Assembly (NCBI GenBank): GCA_937905825.1
Contig: CALCXM010000170.1
Span: forward strand, 1-33,294
Direction: 5' to 3'
DNA from: an uncultured bacterium
GTDB taxonomy: Bacteria > Planctomycetota > UBA1135 > GCA-002686595
Length of the DNA stretch: 33,294 nucleotides
Position numbers and translations under genes: made by a program. Every line of letters begins with the position of its first letter. The first letter of the stretch is position 1. Of this stretch, positions 24,069 to 32,463 are shown one piece after another. Under the pieces are notes generated by a model. The model was given only the letters and a program-made list of their open reading frames with translations. It was not told the origin of the DNA and made no database searches.

Positions 24069-26411
24069 CTACGGCACCTCGAGCAGCAGTCCAAGGTCCT
24101 CCGTGCCCGGCATTTCGATGCGTGGCCCTTCGAGAGCAAAGTCGGTTCCGAAGGGGCGCATGGAAACCTGGTACGGCCCCGGTTTGAGGCGCAGCCCGAA
24201 GGCCCCCCCACCTGTGCTCCAGTCTCCGTGGCCGACTCCCCGCCTTCCATCCTCGAGCACAACGGTGAACATGATCAAGACGTGCTGCGCGGGAGTTCCA
24301 TTCTTGCGGCGAACGACGCCGGAGACGGTCCTGTGCTCGACCAAGTCCAAGTCCAAGGTCTCGGAGTCGGGGGAAGCATCGAAGCGCTTGTCTGCTCTCG
24401 CGATGACTTCCCCGTTTCGCACGAGGGAACAGTGGACGGAGCCTTGCCCCTCCGGAACATTCTCAAGCTTGTAGACTCCGTGGACGTCCGTGATCACGTC
24501 CCGATACCATCCCTCAGGCCAAACAGCAACTTGGACAGGGATCGCGGGAAGCGGAACGCCAATGGAGTCGCGGGCTGTTCCTTGAATCGTGCGGCCGGAG
24601 GGCTGGCTCAAATCTCCGAGATCCACTTCTGTCCCCGGCGCAGGGCTCAAGTTCGCAAAGACCCGTGGGGTTCCCTGCGCGTGATCCTCCCTCACCGAAA
24701 CCGACCAAGGAATCGCGTTGGATGCCACGAGCAGGGTCGCGGTGCCATTCTTCGCAAGGACGCGATTGTGCGTCATGCGTGTGTCCTCGAAGAAAGTGAC
24801 GGCCCAGCGCGACTCGACCACCGCTGAGCCTGGCGGACAGATCGCCTTCAGCAGGACCGGCTTCGTTCTCCGGAATTCCATGCGCTTGTCATTCGGTTCC
24901 GTGTTGGGGAAGCGCATCGCGGTCAGCCTTACGAGACCCTCGCGATCTTGGTCAACCTTCTTCGTGAGCACCAGCACCCCTGGCTCTTGATCGACCCCGT
25001 GAATCGCGAAGTCGCCGCTCGAGTCGGTGGTCGTGCTCAGCCCCTTGTACGTGACACGGTGCTTTCCCAGGGGTCCCCCTGCTTCATCGAGAAAGCGGCC
25101 GAAGAGCGATCGCCCACGGGCATAGGTCAACTCGAGCGAATGAGTCTCTCCCGGTACGACATCGAAGTCCTCGCGACCGACGACCCTGTCGCCGTGACTC
25201 ACCTGCAACCTCATGGGACCGCTAAAGGCCAGGGGGATGCTTGCGCGACCGGCTTCGTCTGTTGAATCGGACCTGCTGTTTTCATCCCCTGAGATTCCCA
25301 GCCAAGGCGCTTGCCCCCCGGACGGTCGCGGTCCAACAAACAGCTCAACAGCGTGCCAGGGCTTGCCGACCTCGTCTGTGACTCGCACATTGAGCTGGGT
25401 CCCCGCAGGCTCGGCGACCAGTTCGACCCACTTCTCGGTTTCGGCGCTGGTGAACTCGAAGACCTGGCTGCGTGCAACCGGCTTCTCGCACCTGAGGTAG
25501 TACTGCATGTCTAGATCCACTCCGGACAAGCGGGCTTGTCCTTGCGCATCTGTTCGAAAGAATGCCTGCCTGCCCCAGATCGTCCCGTAGGGGCTGACCA
25601 AGTCCAAGAGTGCTCCATCCAGGGGTCCACCGTCGAAACTCACGAACCTGACGTTCAACACGCCGCCGGCACCGAAATCAATCCTGTGCGGTCCGCGCCT
25701 GTCGACCAGGAGCGTCGAATCCTCGCTCGGGTACCCGTCCCGCGAAAGGTACAGTTGCACCTCGCGTCCCGAGTAGGCCGTGGGCAACGAGGCCAGACCC
25801 GTCTCCGTCGTGGTCGCCTCCGCCCGATAGTTGAACTCCTCGTCCTCATCGCCCAGGTGCTGAGCACGAACTTGGACACCCTCCATCGGCAGCCCTGAAG
25901 TTCCGTTGACCACACGCACCTCAAACTCGATTCCAGCAGTGAGCTTTGTCGTGATCTCCACATCGTCCGGAGAGATCCTCACCTTCTTTGTCACATGGCC
26001 TTTGCATCCGATTTCCGCCCAGCGACGGGCAAGCTCATCTCGTCCTGAAAAGGGGCGCAGCGCCACGCCCAGCTCATCGGTTGTGGACTTCCATTTTCCA
26101 CTTCTCACCCAAGCACGTTCTATCGGAAGGCCGGTGTCCTTGGAGATCACCAGGAAACGCAATTCTCCCTGGGTCGCTGAATCCGGAGCTACTGGCAACG
26201 GGACCGTTTCCCGTGCAGAAGCCGGTTGAGCCGCCCGTGCGGGATCCGTTCCCCGAGCACCGCTCGCCTCGGTTCCTTTGGCAAGGGTCGGATGACCAGA
26301 AGAATCTGCAGGGCGCTCAGTCTCCAGCCCGTCCTCACTGTTCCCCCGGAACTGGAAGGCGAGCAGCAGCGCCAGGCCAAGTGCGAGGAGGACGAGAAGT
26401 GCTTTCTGCAT
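24069..26411 (-). CDS. Membrane-anchored protein with carboxypeptidase-regulatory-like domains
   Basis: 780 residues. It begins MQKALLVLLALGLALLLAFQ, a single N-terminal membrane anchor or uncleaved signal, then a Ser/Ala/Pro-rich low-complexity stretch to about residue 90. The remainder is a series of beta-sandwich units of the carboxypeptidase-regulatory / transthyretin-like type. Typical phrases are 'VRVTDEVGKPWHAVELFV', 'GRTIQGTARDSIGVPLPAIP', 'TDVHGVYKLENVPEG' and 'RTVSGVVRRKNGTP'. These are usually adhesive or structural modules in large planctomycete envelope proteins. The start is taken at the Met just before the hydrophobic segment. A Met 16 codons upstream would add a Lys/Arg-rich tail. 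It is divergent from the HExxH lipoprotein gene. Confidence 0.8.
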   Translation of the reverse strand: MQKALLVLLALGLALLLAFQFRGNSEDGLETERPADSSGHPTLAKGTEASGARGTDPARAAQPASARETVPLPVAPDSATQGELRFLVISKDTGLPIERAWVRSGKWKSTTDELGVALRPFSGRDELARRWAEIGCKGHVTKKVRISPDDVEITTKLTAGIEFEVRVVNGTSGLPMEGVQVRAQHLGDEDEEFNYRAEATTTETGLASLPTAYSGREVQLYLSRDGYPSEDSTLLVDRRGPHRIDFGAGGVLNVRFVSFDGGPLDGALLDLVSPYGTIWGRQAFFRTDAQGQARLSGVDLDMQYYLRCEKPVARSQVFEFTSAETEKWVELVAEPAGTQLNVRVTDEVGKPWHAVELFVGPRPSGGQAPWLGISGDENSRSDSTDEAGRASIPLAFSGPMRLQVSHGDRVVGREDFDVVPGETHSLELTYARGRSLFGRFLDEAGGPLGKHRVTYKGLSTTTDSSGDFAIHGVDQEPGVLVLTKKVDQDREGLVRLTAMRFPNTEPNDKRMEFRRTKPVLLKAICPPGSAVVESRWAVTFFEDTRMTHNRVLAKNGTATLLVASNAIPWSVSVREDHAQGTPRVFANLSPAPGTEVDLGDLSQPSGRTIQGTARDSIGVPLPAIPVQVAVWPEGWYRDVITDVHGVYKLENVPEGQGSVHCSLVRNGEVIARADKRFDASPDSETLDLDLVEHRTVSGVVRRKNGTPAQHVLIMFTVVLEDGRRGVGHGDWSTGGGAFGLRLKPGPYQVSMRPFGTDFALEGPRIEMPGTEDLGLLLEVP

Positions 26412-26643
26412 GGATTGTCGGCTCTTCAACTTTCGCGTGCGGCAGAGATGGCGGCTCAAGAGGATCGGGCCATCCTACTCGAGAAGAAGTTGATGGAGGC
26501 ACTTCGAGGCGCCCGAGACCGCTGCATTTCACTCCGCAAACTTTGCTAGCCCTTGTTCGTGCATTGGGACCCCGCCCTCCAGTTCGCCCTTATCCCATCG
26601 CGGTTTCCCTGGTCGCGAGTGAACAGGTCTGTACTCTGTTTCC
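26412..26643. promoter_or_regulatory. Divergent intergenic region
   Basis: This 232-bp region separates the minus-strand carboxypeptidase-regulatory-like gene from the plus-strand HExxH lipoprotein gene and should hold both promoters. No convincing -35/-10 pair could be chosen by eye. A 33-codon plus-strand frame (26448-26549) lies here and is judged unlikely to be a gene. Confidence 0.4.
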
Positions 26644-27330
26644 ATGAAGCTCTGCCTGTCCCTTCTGCTGTTCTGCCTCGCGTCCTGCTCGACTCTTGTC
26701 ACAAGGAACACCATCGCGGCCTGTGGTGCGCCGCAAGAGATGCGGGCCCATGCGATTGGGGTGCTGGATCAGGCTGTGGATCGGGCCAACGCGTTCCTCG
26801 TCTCCGAGTACAACTTGAGCATGCCGCGGGCGCACTATGAGATGGCTCCCGACAGCAGCTTGGTCTTCGTCACCGAAGAGAAGCGTTGGCCCATCCGCAT
26901 TCGCAAGAGCACGAGCGGCGACCTGGTGATTTGGTTCGGCTTCCGGGCTCAGGAGCGGGATGACGGCTTCGTGGTGGGCTCCTATCCCCCGGATAGATTC
27001 GAGGAGATCGACAACTCCATGTTCCGCCAGCCGGACGGCTCATGGGCCAGCATCGATTCGGTTGCGTCGTTGATCCTCCACGAAACCGCCCACACGATCA
27101 ACGGCGAGGGAACCGTGGGCTACTGGAACACGGTCAAGTACTACGCCGAGGTGATCTTCCTGTTCCGCACGGTCAACCACTCGGACGAACGCATCCCGCA
27201 GGCGGTCGACTTGGAGTATCAGCTCGGAGGATTGATTGAAGGTGCGCGGGCTGGCGGTCAGAAGGAGTGGGAAGACGCCTACCGCGATGGCTTTGAGAGG
27301 CACCGGGCCCAGGTCACGAAGCAACCGTAG
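26644..27330 (+). CDS. Lipoprotein with HExxH motif (putative zinc metallopeptidase)
   Basis: 228 residues with a short lipoprotein signal ending in the lipobox LASC (C15), so it is probably anchored to a membrane through that cysteine. The centre contains H146-E147-x2-H150 (LILHETAHTINGEG), the zinc-binding motif of zincin peptidases. E155 and E169 (YYAEV) are candidate third ligands. I do not recognise the family, and the remainder shows no other domain. It is convergent with the TIGR03790-like gene with 28 bp between stops. A protease acting on envelope proteins is plausible, but HExxH also occurs by chance, so catalytic function is tentative. Confidence 0.75.
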   Translation: MKLCLSLLLFCLASCSTLVTRNTIAACGAPQEMRAHAIGVLDQAVDRANAFLVSEYNLSMPRAHYEMAPDSSLVFVTEEKRWPIRIRKSTSGDLVIWFGFRAQERDDGFVVGSYPPDRFEEIDNSMFRQPDGSWASIDSVASLILHETAHTINGEGTVGYWNTVKYYAEVIFLFRTVNHSDERIPQAVDLEYQLGGLIEGARAGGQKEWEDAYRDGFERHRAQVTKQP

Positions 27331-27331
27331 G

Positions 27332-27350
27332 CGCTTCCGAAGGAACAGCG
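27332..27350. terminator. Hairpin between convergent genes
   Basis: The stem CGC-TTCC pairs with GGAA-GCG across a 3-base loop, with two bulged bases. It lies in the 28-bp space between the stops of the HExxH lipoprotein gene and the TIGR03790-like gene. It fits a bidirectional terminator by position. No T-tract is present. Confidence 0.3.
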
Positions 27351-27358
27351 GATAGAGC

Positions 27359-29776
27359 TTACGGACAGAACTCCACCGCCAGGCCGTCCGAAAGATTGAA
27401 GCCACTAGGGCCTGTGGAATCCCGGTACCAGTATTGGAAGTAGCGGGTTGTCCCGGGCTCGATCGCGCCGGAACCAATCAGGTGCTCATCCGCGTTGAAA
27501 TCCATGGCGCGCTCGTTCTCACCGAAGAAGCCCGCGAAGGTCGCCGGCTGCAAGCGGGTGATGCCAATGCCGCCGGCGCTCACGCACAAGAAACCGTCAC
27601 CGAGAGGGTTCTGGGTTTGCGCGCCACCGAAGAAGAAGAGGCCTGACTGCAAAGGCACCGCGCCAGTGACCATCAACTGAAACTCGTTCTGCGTAACGCT
27701 CGGCACACCGCTTGAGCCAATCTGCGCCGCGCTGCCGGATGAGTTGACGAGGGCCGTGCAATAGTTCGTTGGCGCCGGGCAGGTCGCGGCATTTTTGTAG
27801 CGGAGGGTCAACGTGCCGTCTGCCGAGATTCCGGAGGGAGTGGTTGCCCGATAGGCGAGCGTGTCCACGCCACTCGCGTTGGCGGGAACTGAGAGCAGTC
27901 GATAGGCGCCCGTCGATGCGCCCAATAAGGTCGATTGTGCCGGGCTGTTCACGATGGTGAAGCTCGCGGAATCGAGAGCGTCATCGAAACTCGCCGGCAG
28001 TTCGATCCAGCGCACGCCATCCACCAACAACTCGCGCTCAAAGGAGAAACTGACAGGGGCAGCCCCGGAGGGCGCCTGCTCGGCCTCGCTGATCTGAAAG
28101 CTCAACTTCGCCCCCATGACTTTCGAGCCATCGGAGAACAAGCCCTGCACCTGCACCTGCGTGGACCCCGAGCCCAAGTTGCGTCCGAACACCCTTAGGG
28201 TACCCGGGTTGTTCGTGGTGGCCGCCAGCACGCGGCCCGCTTGCACTAAGCGCAGCTCCGTCAAACCCGCCCCGACTGCGGAGACGTTGAAATCAAAGGC
28301 TTGGCTTTGATCGCCGCTTGCGAAGTTGACGCCACCCGCAACCGACCTGCCCAAGTTGTCCACCTCGAACGTACCGTTCCAACGTCCCACGTTGCGCACG
28401 GCGCTGTCGTCCAACGCCAGCACTCGCAGATCGTGCCAGCCGTCCGAGAGACCGCTCGTTTGCAAGGAGAACGCCTGTCCCTCCTCGAGTTGCCGGTACA
28501 GCACGCCATCCACGTAGACCTCGATCCTCTCGACTCCAGCTCCGCTGGCCGTCGCCACAGCAGACGGATGCAAAAGCACCGATTCCGAAACCGTTCCCGT
28601 TGGAGCGTCCGCCAAATCCACCAGCGGCGCGGCCGAGAAGGGCCGAGTCAAAGGATCCCCGTAGAGCAAGTTCTCAAAGGGAAAGAAGGCCATGGAACGC
28701 AACCAAGCCTCCCCGACCGAAAGCCCCTGGTAGTAGTAGAGATGAAGACGGGCGTGCGGGAACTTCCCCGAGTAGTTGCAGGGCTCCTCCACCGCCCCCG
28801 AAGTCGCCGAGGCGCCTTTCGCGATCCAGCGAGACATCTTGGTTTGGGAGCTCGTGTCAAAGCGTCCGGCAAAACTCGTCAAGTGATCTGCGAAAGCTCC
28901 AGGCAGCAAGGTCATGTCCGCCCCATCGATGTCGGGACTCGCCCAACCGGTCATGACCCCGATGCAATCATGCTGTGTCAACGGGAGCACGCTGAAGAGC
29001 ACGCTCGCCAAGCCACCCAAGGCTTGAATGCTGGAAGCCACGTTCGGGAACGCGTTGTGCCGCGGGCTAGAGCGCGCCGTGTCCGTGGTGTGCATGAAGT
29101 ACGCGGTGCCAGTGGGAAAACTGCCGTCCGCGGCGGCGCTTCGATCGATCAGACTGAGGATCTCCGCCATCGTGTTTCCCCTCTCCCCCGTGTAGCCCAA
29201 CAGGGAGGAAATGAAGTAGCTGCGCGCGTCCGCTGCGTTGGACAGTTCGCCACCAAAGTAGTTCTCGTTGCTGTCGAAGTAGCGCGCCAGGTTGCTCGTT
29301 GAGCGGAAGCGGTTCGGCAGTCCGCTGCCAACTCCAGCCAGGATCTCGTCGCTGATAAAACTGGACGAGTAGGCACCTCCGATGGCGAATCGGTTGACGG
29401 GCGCACAGGCATCCGTCACGTAGCCGGAGGCGGGAACGTAGAAGTTGGTCCCGGGCATGATGATCACGTAGTCGATGTGGTCCGCGATGCCGCGCGCCTC
29501 GATCTCCCCCAGCAAGGCTGCCTTGTTGTGGGCTACAAAGTCCGCATAGTTGGAAGCCCCGGGATCCATGTACAGCACGTTCGTGTCCGGGATGTTGCGG
29601 GCAGCCTTGTAGTGATTCGCCGCCCAAAGCGCCTCCGAACTCGACGGGTCCACGATCAAGAGCGCGTTCTCGCCGCTGCCACCAGCCAACGCACTCGTCG
29701 CGACGACGCAGACGCTCAACAGAATTCGGGCGGATTGAACGAGAGTGGAGCGATAGGAAGCAGTTCCGAGACTCAT
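27359..29776 (-). CDS. Secreted TIGR03790-like protein with WYRD-type C-terminal domain
   Basis: 805 residues. Signal peptide at about 1-31 (ILLSVCVVATSALA). Residues about 35-385 match what I know of the TIGR03790 family. They open with a Rossmann-like 'ALLIVDPSSSEALWAANHYKAARNIP' and 'VIIMPGTNFYVP', and close with 'SVGEAWLRSMAFFPFENLLYGDPLTRP'. The biochemical role of that family is unknown. Beta-sandwich regions follow (about 395-660). The final 140 residues form the C-terminal domain shared with other secreted proteins here: NYCTALVNSSG, GDGFLCV, YFQYWYRDS and GFNLSDGLAVEFCP. The upstream 173-bp gap separates it from the serine hydrolase gene on the same strand. Confidence 0.82.
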   Translation of the reverse strand: MSLGTASYRSTLVQSARILLSVCVVATSALAGGSGENALLIVDPSSSEALWAANHYKAARNIPDTNVLYMDPGASNYADFVAHNKAALLGEIEARGIADHIDYVIIMPGTNFYVPASGYVTDACAPVNRFAIGGAYSSSFISDEILAGVGSGLPNRFRSTSNLARYFDSNENYFGGELSNAADARSYFISSLLGYTGERGNTMAEILSLIDRSAAADGSFPTGTAYFMHTTDTARSSPRHNAFPNVASSIQALGGLASVLFSVLPLTQHDCIGVMTGWASPDIDGADMTLLPGAFADHLTSFAGRFDTSSQTKMSRWIAKGASATSGAVEEPCNYSGKFPHARLHLYYYQGLSVGEAWLRSMAFFPFENLLYGDPLTRPFSAAPLVDLADAPTGTVSESVLLHPSAVATASGAGVERIEVYVDGVLYRQLEEGQAFSLQTSGLSDGWHDLRVLALDDSAVRNVGRWNGTFEVDNLGRSVAGGVNFASGDQSQAFDFNVSAVGAGLTELRLVQAGRVLAATTNNPGTLRVFGRNLGSGSTQVQVQGLFSDGSKVMGAKLSFQISEAEQAPSGAAPVSFSFERELLVDGVRWIELPASFDDALDSASFTIVNSPAQSTLLGASTGAYRLLSVPANASGVDTLAYRATTPSGISADGTLTLRYKNAATCPAPTNYCTALVNSSGSAAQIGSSGVPSVTQNEFQLMVTGAVPLQSGLFFFGGAQTQNPLGDGFLCVSAGGIGITRLQPATFAGFFGENERAMDFNADEHLIGSGAIEPGTTRYFQYWYRDSTGPSGFNLSDGLAVEFCP

Positions 29777-29889
29777 GGATATTCAGTCGGGCGGGGGACC
29801 TAGGACCGGCGTTCCCTGGGGGAGAACGCGCTGCCCTACGTTAGCACTGAATTCCAAGCCTCGCATCCACCAGCAGCCTCGGTCACAGA

Positions 29890-29925
29890 TGGCGGTTCGG
29901 GCGACTCAGCTGCGTCGAGCCGCCA
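29890..29925 (-). terminator. Two-part hairpin downstream of the serine hydrolase gene
   Basis: An outer stem TGGCGG/CCGCCA (29890-29895 with 29920-29925) encloses an inner stem CGAC/GTCG (29902-29905 with 29914-29917). It starts about 25 bases past the stop of the serine hydrolase gene. It is a reasonable transcript-end structure but lacks a T-tract. Confidence 0.3.
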
Positions 29926-29949
29926 ACGATCGTCGAGCAACGCTGCACC

Positions 29950-31083
29950 CTAGTTCTTCGCCAAAGCCTTGCGCCAGGCGTCCTTGATCGGAGCGTGCAT
30001 CCGCAGGCCATTGGTGCTGTTGGTCAGGATGATGATCCCGTCTCCCAGCTCGGGTGCGAAGACCATGTCGGCCATCCAGCCTTCGTTGGCGCCGCCGTGT
30101 CCGACCTCGAGAACTCCGTTCACGCGCTCGACCATGAATCCAAGCCCGTACTTCTCGGAAGCGGGCGCTGGTTTGTGCATCTCGCTGACGGTCTCAGGGC
30201 TTATCAGGGCGACACTTCCCTTCGGTTGAAACTTCGGCATGTTGGCGAGTGCGAAACGCGCCAGGTCTTCCACGCTGAGCTGCAAACCGGCGGCGGCAAG
30301 TGCAGAAAAACAAGGGCCACTGACGAGCTTGCCGGCTCGATCGTAGGGCATAGCCTGCAGGGCTTTCACTTTCTCCGTCCAACCATAATCAGCGGAAGTC
30401 ATTCCAAGGGGCATCAGCACCTCCTCCCGCATGTACGTAGCAAAGTCCTTCTCCGTGGCTTGCTCGGTCATCAACTGTGCGATCGTGAACCCGCCGCCGG
30501 AGTACTTCCATTCTGTGCCCGGCTTGTGCGCAAGCTCCACGCGACCGGGGCCGTTGGTCGCGCCCTCGAGAGACTCGCGGGTCGTCGGCAACTTCACTCC
30601 CAGGTCGAATCCCGGATAACCGTGCAAGGATAGCCCTGCCGTGTGGCTGAGCAGTCGGCGCAGAGTCACTTCGTTCGAATCAAACTCAGACTTCGGCAAG
30701 CGCCAACCCTCGATGTAGCCCTCAGCCGGTTTGTCCAAATCAAACTTTCCCTGCTCGACGAGGCGCATGATGCCCCAAGCCGCAATGCTCTTGGAGATGG
30801 ATCCGATGTTGAACACGGTCTTGCCCGTCACGGGCTCTTCTGTAGCCACGTTGGCGAAACCGCAACCCAAGGACCAAAGCAACTTGCCCCCTTGGACACG
30901 AGCTATGGCGACCCCGGGAACCTTATGAAGCTCCGCCAAGTCCCAGCCCAATTGCTCGCACTCAAAGTACAGCTCGTCCTCGACCTCTTGGGTGGCCTGG
31001 GCGACGCTCCCGAGCCCGGTTAGCATCAAAGGCAGAGCCAGCTTCGAGAGGAATGGGAGGTTGTTGAGTGCAGAATGAGTCAT
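29950..31083 (-). CDS. Beta-lactamase-related serine hydrolase (class C / S12 family)
   Basis: A 377-residue exported enzyme. The nucleophile motif is S95-x2-K98 (GSISKS). The Tyr motif is Y194-S-G (KYSGGGFT), the Y-x-G variant common in esterase- or peptidase-like members instead of Y-x-N. The third motif appears as VGHGGANEG near the C-terminus. The N-terminus from MTHSALNN has a hydrophobic signal ending near LGSVAQA. A Met 24 codons upstream would put a charged extension in front of it and is not preferred. Substrates could be D-amino-acid peptides, esters or beta-lactams, and the sequence does not decide. Confidence 0.88.
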   Translation of the reverse strand: MTHSALNNLPFLSKLALPLMLTGLGSVAQATQEVEDELYFECEQLGWDLAELHKVPGVAIARVQGGKLLWSLGCGFANVATEEPVTGKTVFNIGSISKSIAAWGIMRLVEQGKFDLDKPAEGYIEGWRLPKSEFDSNEVTLRRLLSHTAGLSLHGYPGFDLGVKLPTTRESLEGATNGPGRVELAHKPGTEWKYSGGGFTIAQLMTEQATEKDFATYMREEVLMPLGMTSADYGWTEKVKALQAMPYDRAGKLVSGPCFSALAAAGLQLSVEDLARFALANMPKFQPKGSVALISPETVSEMHKPAPASEKYGLGFMVERVNGVLEVGHGGANEGWMADMVFAPELGDGIIILTNSTNGLRMHAPIKDAWRKALAKN

Positions 31084-31207
31084 GGCGCATCGAGGAATAA
31101 GAGTTGGGAGCCGGAGATTTTCCGCAGTACGCCTCAGCAGTTTGGCTGTTTCCATGTGATTGCGACAGACTCACTTGCCTGGTCCGGCCCGTGAACTAAC
31201 ATCGGTT

Positions 31208-31516
31208 ATGCTCGAACTTAGGCCCAACTGCGAACTCTGCGACAAGGACCTGGCTCCCAGCGCAACGGACGCCCGTATCTGCACCTACGAGTGCACTTAC
31301 TGCGCGGACTGCGTGGACGGTCCTTTGCATAACGTCTGCCCCAATTGTGGTGGCGGGTTTGTTCCGAGACCGATTCGACCGAGCAAAGCCTGGCGCCCCG
31401 GGACCGGCCTCGCCAACCACCCCCCGTCCACCGAACGCCGGCACTGCCGCTACAGCAGGGAGGAGCTAGAAGCCTACTCGTCCCCCATTCGAGCGCTTGA
31501 TCCAGGCGAACGGTAG
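31208..31516 (+). CDS. DUF1272-family cysteine-rich protein
   Basis: 102 residues. The first 57 match the DUF1272 pattern: MLELRPNCELCDKDL, DARICTYECTYCADC, VCPNCGG and RPIRPS. Eight cysteines (8, 11, 25, 29, 32, 35, 44, 47) probably bind two zinc ions in a RING/treble-clef-like fold. The C-terminal tail is variable. The function is unknown. The start at MLELRPN is fixed by family similarity. It is divergent from the serine hydrolase gene, and its stop is only 4 bases from the convergent solute-binding lipoprotein gene. Confidence 0.88.
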   Translation: MLELRPNCELCDKDLAPSATDARICTYECTYCADCVDGPLHNVCPNCGGGFVPRPIRPSKAWRPGTGLANHPPSTERRHCRYSREELEAYSSPIRALDPGER

Positions 31517-31520
31517 GCTC

Positions 31521-32282
31521 CTAGTTCTCCGAACGGCTGGCTTCCAAGCCAAACTTTCTGTCCAACTCCTTCAACTTGCCCGCCGCATGCATTCGTGCGA
31601 GGGCCGAGTTGATGCGCAAAAGCCAATCCTGCGCGTCTGGGCGAATGGCCACGACATAGTTCTCTTGCGCCAAGGCGGTTTGCAACACAGCCAACTCTTC
31701 GGGCTGCTCGCGGGCGTAGTCCAAGGCGTCCGGACCGTCCATCACGAGGGCGTCCACTTCGCCGGCCAACAAACGCTCGATGCTCGTGGTTCCCTTCTCG
31801 CTTGGCTTCGCCACGATGGCCTGGGGCAAGCGCGCGCGCAAAGCCAACTCCGAAGTGGTCCCGAGTCCCGCGCTGACCGGGCGCCCCGCCAACTCGTCCA
31901 AACTCTTGGGCTCCTTCTCGCCGACGCGCACCAGGGCCCGCAAGCTCGTCGAGTAGTACGGCATCGACAACAAGACCCGCGTAGCCCGCTCAGGTGTTGA
32001 GCCCAAGGTAGCGATGACCGAATCGATCTCACCCGCTGCCAAGCTGTCGAGCAAGCGATCGAAGTCCATGCGCACCCAGACCAACTCGACTCCCATGTCT
32101 TTGGCGAGGGCTTGCGCCATCTCGACGTCCCGACCGCGCACTTCCCCATCTTCCTCAACCCAGGCGAAGGGAGGGTTGGCCAAGTCGGCCCCCACGCGCC
32201 AACGCACGGCAGTCTTCTCCGGGGTCGAGGCGCAGCTGAGGAAGAGCAGGCTGAGCAGAAGGAGGTATCGAAGTTGATTCAT
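31521..32282 (-). CDS. Solute-binding lipoprotein (family 3 extracellular binding protein)
   Basis: 253 residues. A lipoprotein signal MNQLRYLLLLSLLFLSC (C17) precedes a two-lobe periplasmic binding fold. Typical SBP_bac_3 phrases are visible: VGADLANPPFAW, GRDVEMAQALAKDMG, DFDRLLDSLAAGEIDSVIA and ALVMDGPDALDYA. This family binds polar amino acids for ABC importers or acts as a sensor. No permease or ATPase gene lies nearby, so it is an orphan here. The start is the Met just before the hydrophobic signal. An earlier Met would add 18 residues and break the signal. Confidence 0.87.
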   Translation of the reverse strand: MNQLRYLLLLSLLFLSCASTPEKTAVRWRVGADLANPPFAWVEEDGEVRGRDVEMAQALAKDMGVELVWVRMDFDRLLDSLAAGEIDSVIATLGSTPERATRVLLSMPYYSTSLRALVRVGEKEPKSLDELAGRPVSAGLGTTSELALRARLPQAIVAKPSEKGTTSIERLLAGEVDALVMDGPDALDYAREQPEELAVLQTALAQENYVVAIRPDAQDWLLRINSALARMHAAGKLKELDRKFGLEASRSEN

Positions 32283-32463
32283 GATCTGTCGGGTTCTGTG
32301 GAAGACGCGCATTGTAACGAAGGAGTGTGACCCCAAACCCCTCGCGGACTACCTCTCTGGGCCCTTCCTGGACGGGCGTTTCGATTTCCCTCAGAAAGTT
32401 CTAAGAAGCCCGCAATGCCGCACGTTTCCCAATCACACGACCGATGAAACAGGGAATCTCGCT

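Noticed and set aside
23666..24262. 198-codon minus-strand frame spanning the 416-bp gap and running into the downstream gene
   Set aside because: It overlaps the real carboxypeptidase-regulatory-like gene on the same strand in another frame and has no domain or start signal.
26448..26549. A 33-codon plus-strand frame with a helical, charged product (MAAQEDRAILLEKKL...)
   Set aside because: It is short and isolated, with no Shine-Dalgarno, in a divergent promoter region. The composition is protein-like but not enough to call a gene.
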